Assembly: GCF_016865365.1 (NCBI RefSeq)
Contig: NZ_AP024469.1
Location: 3,192,501 to 3,256,500 of the forward strand
Reading direction: 5' to 3'
Source: Geobacter sp. SVR
GTDB lineage: Bacteria; Desulfobacterota; Desulfuromonadia; Geobacterales; Pseudopelobacteraceae
DNA length: 64,000 nucleotides
Position 1 is the first letter of the stretch. Each line of letters starts with the position of its first letter. A program made the translations under genes and the position numbers. Below the pieces are notes generated by a model. It ran no database searches. It was given only the letters and a program-made list of their open reading frames with translations, and was not told where the DNA came from. Of the stretch, positions 58,462 through 64,000 are shown in pieces.

Positions 58462-58927
58462 TATTCCAAAAAATATTCCGGTAATTATTCCGGCCTTGCC
58501 CGAACACGTCCGTTGCATCGCTGCGAACATGCGGCCGGCGGACGTTGCGGAGATAAGGGCGCTTGCCTGGGAGCCGGAGTCAGCGCTTCGGATCTCGCTG
58601 AGAACGTCTCTCGCTGCCTGGACGGGGACCGTTGACGGCGTTCCCGTCTGCATGTTCGGCGTCTGTGACGGAGAGATGGGCGAAGGGCGTCCGTGGATGA
58701 TCGGGACGGCAGATCTAGAACGGTATGCGGTGATATTTCTTCGCCGCTGCCGCAAGCAGGTTGAGCGGATGCTCGACATCCGGCCGGTCCTGGCAAATTA
58801 CGTCTCAGTCGATAACAATCGGGCTATTCAGTGGCTCACATGGCTTGGCTTCACTATCGATGCTCCGCTTCCGTGGGGAGCGCGTCGTCAACTCTTTCAC
58901 CGTTTCGAGCTTAGGAGAACGACATGA
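58451..58927 (+). CDS. GNAT-fold virion-region protein (gp13-like)
   Basis: A GTG at 58451, nine bases after GGAGG, opens 158 codons and overlaps the nozzle gene by 11 bases. The fold pattern (PADVAEIRALAW...VCMFGVCDGEM...NYVSVDNNRAIQWLTWLGF) is that of GNAT acyltransferases, as in gp13-like proteins next to nozzle genes. Whether it binds acetyl-CoA is unknown. Confidence 0.75.
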   Translation: MEHNIPKNIPVIIPALPEHVRCIAANMRPADVAEIRALAWEPESALRISLRTSLAAWTGTVDGVPVCMFGVCDGEMGEGRPWMIGTADLERYAVIFLRRCRKQVERMLDIRPVLANYVSVDNNRAIQWLTWLGFTIDAPLPWGARRQLFHRFELRRTT

Positions 58928-59313
58928 GAGAGATCGCTCGGGAAGAGTGGAACTTCCCGGTCAGCGGCCGGGGCTTTGACAATCGCTATTTCGTGGCGGA
59001 AGGTGCAGGCGCGGAGATACACCTCCATATCCAATTCATCGACGGGAAGGACTTCGTTCAGTTGCATCTCTACGCTACTGGCAACAACCGGGAGGCGATC
59101 AGGATCATGCGTCGCGACCGGCCAGAGTTCATGACGATGCTCCGCTCCTGGGGGATTAAGACCTTCACCGCCATTCGGCCCGATACCGACGACATCAAGA
59201 AATGGATCAAGTTCCTCCTGCTCTCTCTGGAAAAGGACTTCAAGGTCGCGGACTTCAAGTGGAAGCAGAAGAATTACAAGGTAATCAGCGTGGAGGTGGA
59301 CGATGGGGCTTGA
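58924..59313 (+). CDS. Hypothetical virion-region protein
   Basis: ATGA overlap with the GNAT gene. The 129-residue protein has alternating beta strands (AEIHLHIQFIDGKDFVQLHLYA) and a helical C-terminus. I do not recognise it; context suggests a small internal or tail protein. Confidence 0.6.
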   Translation: MREIAREEWNFPVSGRGFDNRYFVAEGAGAEIHLHIQFIDGKDFVQLHLYATGNNREAIRIMRRDRPEFMTMLRSWGIKTFTAIRPDTDDIKKWIKFLLLSLEKDFKVADFKWKQKNYKVISVEVDDGA

Positions 59314-59797
59314 AACAGCAACTCTTATGACGATCGCGGCAGTCTCGGCGGTGGCAGGAGCGGGAGTCTCCGCATACTCGATGTATGCGTCTGGAGAAAA
59401 CCAGAAGGAAGCGGCTGACTACAACGCTGAAATGAGCAAACTGAAGGCCCAAGACGCCCTCCAGCGCGGGGCGATTGAGGCATCGGCAAAGCGGGAAAAA
59501 GCAAAGAGGGTCGCCGGGGCCCAGGCTGAAAGCATGGCGATGTCAGGCGTCGCAATCGATACCGGGACTCCTCTCGCTCTTCTGACTGAGACAGCCGGAC
59601 TCGGGGAGCTTGACGCGCTGAGATCCGTGAATAATGCCACTCGGGAGGCGTGGGGGTATAAGGCCCAGTCCTCGCTTGACGAGTATCAGGGGAGATCGGC
59701 AGCTTCGGCCGGTCTGCTCAACGCAGGGGGAACGTTCCTCGGCGGCGCTTCAAATGCTTATTTCGGTTATCGCGCCGGCATGAAAGCAGCGGCGTAA
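59303..59797 (+). CDS. Internal virion protein B-like
   Basis: This 164-residue Ala-rich protein has an N-terminal hydrophobic stretch (LMTIAAVSAVAGAGVSAYSMY) and a long helix (ADYNAEMSKLKAQDALQRGA), as in T7 gp14-type internal virion proteins. GVAIDTGTPLALLTETA is a common motif of the family. It may form part of the DNA-ejection conduit in the envelope. Confidence 0.78.
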   Translation: MGLETATLMTIAAVSAVAGAGVSAYSMYASGENQKEAADYNAEMSKLKAQDALQRGAIEASAKREKAKRVAGAQAESMAMSGVAIDTGTPLALLTETAGLGELDALRSVNNATREAWGYKAQSSLDEYQGRSAASAGLLNAGGTFLGGASNAYFGYRAGMKAAA

Positions 59798-59806
59798 GGG
59801 GGAGCG

Positions 59807-61585
59807 ATGAAAAGGTTTATTCAAGGGGCTGCAATAATTACCACTCCGGAAGTTCCGCGGTATGACAGCGGACGCATTGAGCCGACCCAAGGCTTCAACA
59901 CTCCCCGCGCTCAGGGTCTCGGGCCGGAAGCGTTCGGGGCGGGCATCGGACAAGGGCTCCAGCAATCGAGCAAAACCATGTTCGCAGTCGCCTCGGAAGA
60001 ACGGGCAAAGGCTGACCGCACGGCAACGATTCAAGCACGCACAGCGCTCGACCAGGCGGAAGTTGATCTCCTTTATCATCCTCAAACGGGGGCGTTGGCG
60101 AAGCGCGGGAAAGACGCTTTCTCTTTGGAGGAGCCGACACTCAAGTCGTTTGATGAGAAGACAGCAGAAATAGAGGGGGGGCTTGCTACTCCTGAACAAA
60201 AATCCACCTTCAAGCTTCTGGCGGGACAGCGCCGCGTCGAGGTCGATAAGCAGATACAGCGGCACGTTTTCAGCGAGATCAAGACCTATGCCGATGAAGC
60301 GAATAAGGCGAGTCTGCAATCAACACTTGAGAACGTTGTCCGCAATTACCAAGATCCCGAGAGGATCGAACAGGAGCGCAAGTTCGGGCTGGCCGTCATC
60401 ATGTCCGATACTGACAACAAGGGCCTCCCTCCTGAAGTCGTCAAGGCGAAAGTAGCCTCCTGGGAGTCGATGGTTCACAAGGGCGTAATTGAACGGATGT
60501 CGGTAGACAATCCTGTCAAGGCTCAGGAATATTTCGACGTGAACCGGGACAACATCATCCCCACGGATGCCGTCAAGATCGAGCACGCCTTGAAGCCGCT
60601 CGTTAAGGAGGTTGAAGTCAACGCGGCGGCCGATGATATCTTCCAGACAAACCCGACTGCGTCACGTGCGGATCTCGTCTCTGCAATTCGGGAGAGGTAC
60701 AAGGGGAAGCCGTGGCTTCAGGAGGCGGAGGCAGAGGTCCGGCGCCTGTACGAAGATCGTGAGACGGCGACGAAGAAGGTTAAGAACGACGCAGAGGAAG
60801 CGGTCTATTCCTACATCGCGAGGGCGAAACTCGATGGGCGGGTTCCGAAGCTGAGCGACATCCCAGGTGACGTATGGGCAAATCTGGCAAAGGTTAATCC
60901 GGAGAAGGTAGGGAAGATCGCGGACGAGATCCGCTCGGCTCAGGAACACGCGACGGACCGGACTCGGGCGGAGCAGGACCGGCGGGACACGAAGGCCACA
61001 GTTGACAATCTGACGACCTGGGGACTGCTGAAGACCAATCCGGCGACGCTGCGAAGTACCAATCTCGACGCGCTACTCGCGCAAGGGAAGATCTCAAAGA
61101 GCCAGTATCAGGATCTCACGACCGATCAGCTCGCAATCAGGCAGGGCAAGGGAGAACACGAGGCGCTGCTCCTGAGCAACAAGGCGGCGGTTGACGGCGT
61201 TCTTCATTCGGTAGGTATCCGTGACGATCCGAAGAGCGAAGGGAAGTCAGAGAGGTACATGAAATTTTATGATGCTCTCAATAACCGGATGAAGGTTTTC
61301 GAGTTGGAGAACCAGCGCCGACCGAAACAAGATGAAGTCAAGACAATGGCGCGGGGGCTGCTGGCGGAGGTTTCTCAGGACGTCAACTTCTGGCCGATCG
61401 ACAAGACAGTTCGGACATTTGAAGTTGATATTTCCAGAGTTCGGGTTCCTTCGATTGACCGGATTGAAATCATTCGTGCAATTAGGGCCAATCAATTGGG
61501 AATATCACACACCGTCCCAATATCTGAAGAACAGATCCGGAGAGTCTACCTCGAAAAACAGGCTCTCTCAGGAGGTAAAAAATAA
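59807..61585 (+). CDS. Internal virion protein C-like
   Basis: GGGGGAG precedes the ATG. The 592-residue helical protein has GLQQSSKTMFAVASEERAKADR, DLLYHPQTGALAKRGKDAF and later long helices. This matches the middle-sized internal virion or ejection protein of podoviruses that lies between gp14-like and gp16-like genes. It starts MKRFIQGAAIITT, the recurrent N-terminal motif. Its stop overlaps the next ATG. Confidence 0.76.
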   Translation: MKRFIQGAAIITTPEVPRYDSGRIEPTQGFNTPRAQGLGPEAFGAGIGQGLQQSSKTMFAVASEERAKADRTATIQARTALDQAEVDLLYHPQTGALAKRGKDAFSLEEPTLKSFDEKTAEIEGGLATPEQKSTFKLLAGQRRVEVDKQIQRHVFSEIKTYADEANKASLQSTLENVVRNYQDPERIEQERKFGLAVIMSDTDNKGLPPEVVKAKVASWESMVHKGVIERMSVDNPVKAQEYFDVNRDNIIPTDAVKIEHALKPLVKEVEVNAAADDIFQTNPTASRADLVSAIRERYKGKPWLQEAEAEVRRLYEDRETATKKVKNDAEEAVYSYIARAKLDGRVPKLSDIPGDVWANLAKVNPEKVGKIADEIRSAQEHATDRTRAEQDRRDTKATVDNLTTWGLLKTNPATLRSTNLDALLAQGKISKSQYQDLTTDQLAIRQGKGEHEALLLSNKAAVDGVLHSVGIRDDPKSEGKSERYMKFYDALNNRMKVFELENQRRPKQDEVKTMARGLLAEVSQDVNFWPIDKTVRTFEVDISRVRVPSIDRIEIIRAIRANQLGISHTVPISEEQIRRVYLEKQALSGGKK

Positions 61586-64000
61586 TGGCCGACGATCTCT
61601 TCTCCGTCTATGACGACATCATCAAGAGTGCTGCCAGAAGAACGAACCCGCAACTCAAGGGTTCGCTATATTCCTCCGTTGACACGAACCCAGATGAGGA
61701 GGCAGGGCTCCACAAGCTGTCTCAGAAGGTAAAAATTCCGGTCGAGGCATTAAGAGCAGATCGGGGCGCCGAAGCGCGTCGGCTGGCTGCAGTCCAGGGG
61801 CGCGACGATCTTCCGACAGCGTCTACAAACTTCCTCTCCTCTCCTGATAATGCGAAGCTCGCTCACGATGACGTTGACAACCTATCCCTGACTGAGAGGC
61901 TTCTGACATCCGCGGGTAATTTCCTGAGAAACGATGTCCCTGCCATTGCTACAACCTACGGGGCAAGGATCGGCGCCGGACTTCAGAAGGGCCTCGGGGG
62001 GCTTCAGAGGTTTATGGGCGAAGCGGTTCCGAACGAAAACGGTTTCTCGATTTATGCCGATGATCCTGAGCTTATCCGCAAGGGGACGGAGCGCTATCAA
62101 GAGGGGAAGATGATCTCCGAAACGATAGACGCGGAGAAGCCTCTCAAATCCTACGCCGGGAAGATCGTATCCAGCGCTCTGGAGAGTATCGGCTTCATGG
62201 CTCCGGGGCTTGCCTTGGGTGCTGTATCTGGTCCGGCAGCTCCAGTTACTGCCTTGGGGACGATGGGGCTCCTGACGGGCGGTCAGGCTTACGGAGAGGC
62301 ACGGGACAAGGGAATCACACGGCAGGACGCCACCGACAGCGCGGCGATTCAGGGGGCAACGGAGGTAGCAACCGAACTGCTCCCCTTCATGGCGCTGGCT
62401 AAGTTCTTCAAGCCGGGGAAGTTGACGACCAAGCTCGCTCATTATTACCTGGCAGAAGTGCCGGGAGAGCACATCGCGACGGCTGTCCAGAACACGACTG
62501 GGAAGGTGTTCGAGGAGGCAGATCCGGAGAAGCGGAAACAGGCGGCAATCGATTACTTCTTCTCGTCGGAACATGCTCAAGACCAGATTGATACCTTCTT
62601 CACGACCATCGTCCAGGGCGCAATCCTCGGCGGCACGGCTGCGGGGGTCCACAAGGTCGGCAGTAGAAGCGATAAACAGATCCAGGCAGACGAAACGGCC
62701 GGCTCCCTGGCTACGGCCGCTGCTCGTACCAATGCAACCAGTAAGCTGATGACATCGCTCGGGGAGATGGCGTCCTCTTCAAAGCTGAGAGAGCGGCTTC
62801 CCGAAAAGTTTCAGGAGTTCATGCAGCAGGCGAAGGCGGAGGGCGGGGTCGATAACGTATATATTCCGGCGGACCGTTTCTCCACCTTCTTCCAAGAGCA
62901 GGGCAAAAGCCCGGTGGAAATGGCCCAGGAATTGACCGGGGACCGTGCGGCATACATGGAGGCTATTGCTACTGGCGGAGACGTGGTCATTCCCCTGGAG
63001 GTTTACACGACGATCATCGCCCCTTCGGAATATCACCAGGAGCTTGCGAAGGACGTCCGCCTTCATCCTGGCGACATGACTCAAAGAGAGCTTGAGGAAT
63101 GGTCGGGGAAGATGCCGGAGGAATTCGATGCGATCTTCAAGGATCTGGAGACTGAGGGGAAGAACGTCCCCGGTGATCAGAAGGTTTATGACGCTGTTCT
63201 CGGGGAATTGATGGGTGTCGGGCGCGTCCGTGGCACGGCGGAGCGTGAGGCTATGCTCTGGCAGTCACGGTACAGGACCAGGGCAGAGCGCCTCGGGAAA
63301 GATGCCTGGGCGCTGTACGAAGAGAATCCGCTCAGAGTTCGCCGCCCGATGCCGGAGTTCATGACACGGCGAGATTTCGTCGATACTTCGATCGATCCAT
63401 TCCTCGACCGGATCAGGGCGAACGATGTTCCAACTGAATCTCAGGCGTTCGGTGAATCTCTCGGGGACTTCCTGAGAATGAGAGGCGTTCAGGACTCAGG
63501 CGGGGAACTCGCTTCAATAGGCGTCGATGAAGGCATCAAACCGTTTCAGCGGAAGATGGTTCAGGAAAACGGTCTCGCTCTGGATGAGGCTCGGGATTCT
63601 GCGATCAAAGCTGGCTATCTGCCGGAAGGTGCGACGACCAGAGACTTCATCGATGCGGTTGATAAGGAGGCACGGGGCAAGTCGGTATATTCTGCGGCGA
63701 ACCAGAACGAGAAGGCCGTAGGGCTGAAAATGGATCTGGAGCAGCTTCAGCAGTTCCTCAGCTCCCTCGACCTGGACGTCTCGATGATGACGAACGAAGA
63801 GATTCGGAAGGCGATTCAGGGTCAGTCGTTCGATCAGTCTGACGATCAGACCTACCTCGAAGTAAAGCGAGGCTCGATCACCTTCGTGCCTGGGTTCCGC
63901 AATATTGCCCTGCTGGAGAAGGCAGATCTCTCGACCTTCCTCCATGAATCCGGCCACGCTTGGCTTGAGGAAATGAAGCAGGACGCAACGATCAAAGAGG
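61585..64000 (+). CDS. Large polyvalent internal virion protein (3' end outside window)
   Basis: GGAGG precedes the ATG by nine bases and the frame is open for all 805 remaining codons. Early part: ADDLFSVYDDIIKSAARRTNP, then hydrophobic segments (SIGFMAPGLALGAVSGPAAP, GAILGGTAAGVH). Near the edge FLHESGHAWLEEM (63937 on) contains HESGH, an HExxH zinc-metalloprotease motif. The pattern is that of polyvalent virion proteins injected with phage DNA, which join several enzymatic domains. The remaining domains lie outside. Confidence 0.82.
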   Translation, partial: MADDLFSVYDDIIKSAARRTNPQLKGSLYSSVDTNPDEEAGLHKLSQKVKIPVEALRADRGAEARRLAAVQGRDDLPTASTNFLSSPDNAKLAHDDVDNLSLTERLLTSAGNFLRNDVPAIATTYGARIGAGLQKGLGGLQRFMGEAVPNENGFSIYADDPELIRKGTERYQEGKMISETIDAEKPLKSYAGKIVSSALESIGFMAPGLALGAVSGPAAPVTALGTMGLLTGGQAYGEARDKGITRQDATDSAAIQGATEVATELLPFMALAKFFKPGKLTTKLAHYYLAEVPGEHIATAVQNTTGKVFEEADPEKRKQAAIDYFFSSEHAQDQIDTFFTTIVQGAILGGTAAGVHKVGSRSDKQIQADETAGSLATAAARTNATSKLMTSLGEMASSSKLRERLPEKFQEFMQQAKAEGGVDNVYIPADRFSTFFQEQGKSPVEMAQELTGDRAAYMEAIATGGDVVIPLEVYTTIIAPSEYHQELAKDVRLHPGDMTQRELEEWSGKMPEEFDAIFKDLETEGKNVPGDQKVYDAVLGELMGVGRVRGTAEREAMLWQSRYRTRAERLGKDAWALYEENPLRVRRPMPEFMTRRDFVDTSIDPFLDRIRANDVPTESQAFGESLGDFLRMRGVQDSGGELASIGVDEGIKPFQRKMVQENGLALDEARDSAIKAGYLPEGATTRDFIDAVDKEARGKSVYSAANQNEKAVGLKMDLEQLQQFLSSLDLDVSMMTNEEIRKAIQGQSFDQSDDQTYLEVKRGSITFVPGFRNIALLEKADLSTFLHESGHAWLEEMKQDATIKE

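Larger units (their letters stand above)
28816..64000. mobile_element. Prophage (BPP-1/T7-like podovirus module), right end outside window
   Basis: From the 3' end of tRNA-Thr to the window edge all genes are phage-type: integrase, repressor with operators, early and replication genes, terminase, portal, capsid, tail and internal virion proteins. The left boundary is set by the tRNA. attR should be a copy of the tRNA 3' end beyond base 64000. No lysis genes are evident within the window. The genome contains an embedded integron-cassette-like cluster at 41773-46140. Confidence 0.93.

Overview
The window looks like the chromosome of a Geobacter-type (Desulfuromonadia) bacterium with a prophage occupying its right half. 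The evidence for the host is the gene repertoire and moderately GC-rich coding style: an MSHA-type pilus locus, a programmed-frameshift prfB, a 7TM-HD phosphohydrolase next to ybeY, and lnt beside a CorC-like gene. This is inference; no rRNA gene or other strong taxonomic marker is present.

1-15411: an MSHA-like type IV pilus locus read left to right in a tightly overlapping operon. It encodes MshI-, J- and K-like inner-membrane alignment proteins, the MshL secretin, the MshE ATPase, the MshG platform protein, the MshM AAA protein, a lytic transglycosylase, an MshN-like TPR protein and a major prepilin followed by a strong terminator. A second block has a GT-C-like membrane protein, a second prepilin, a very large atypical pilin-like protein and a tiny membrane protein. 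15488-28672: housekeeping genes (asnS, DUF503, pgpH-like, ybeY, dgkA-PAP2 fusion, corC-like, lnt, prfB, a FlaG-like ORF, SPOR-NlpC/P60, DUF1015, Sir2-like). A 29-bp inverted-repeat element lies between lnt and prfB.

28740-28815 is tRNA-Thr(CGT). Directly after it begins a prophage that runs off the right edge. Its order is integrase, a leftward three-gene cargo/regulator cluster, a leftward CI-like repressor with paired GTGA-N7-TCAC operators, a rightward Cro-like protein and small early genes. Next come a giant hexapeptide-repeat protein (57 perfect 18-bp units) and replication/recombination genes (Sak4-like ATPase, HNH, RusA, replication protein, NUDIX, radical SAM).

At 41573 a DNA methyltransferase gene is cut off. 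It is followed by about 4.4 kb of small genes separated by imperfect palindromes of the form TAACGG...GTTA. In four cassettes the first 8-19 bases are the exact reverse complement of the last bases before the next palindrome. This is the signature of integron attC sites, so I interpret 41773-46140 as an integron cassette cluster without integrase (CALIN-like) inside a phage genome. The cassettes lie in the direction of phage transcription and carry a PAPS-reductase-like protein, a MazG-like protein and six unknown proteins.

46576-64000 is a podovirus morphogenesis module resembling Bordetella phage BPP-1 and, distantly, T7: small and large terminase, portal, Bbp19-like protein, scaffold, capsid, cement, tail adaptor, tail nozzle, internal virion proteins and a huge polyvalent virion protein with an HESGH zinc-protease motif at the window edge. 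Notable signals outside ordinary annotation are a 19-bp palindrome shared (17/19) by the early control region and the region before the terminase, and a recurrent N-terminal peptide (G/A-A-I-x-T-T) on several unrelated virion genes.
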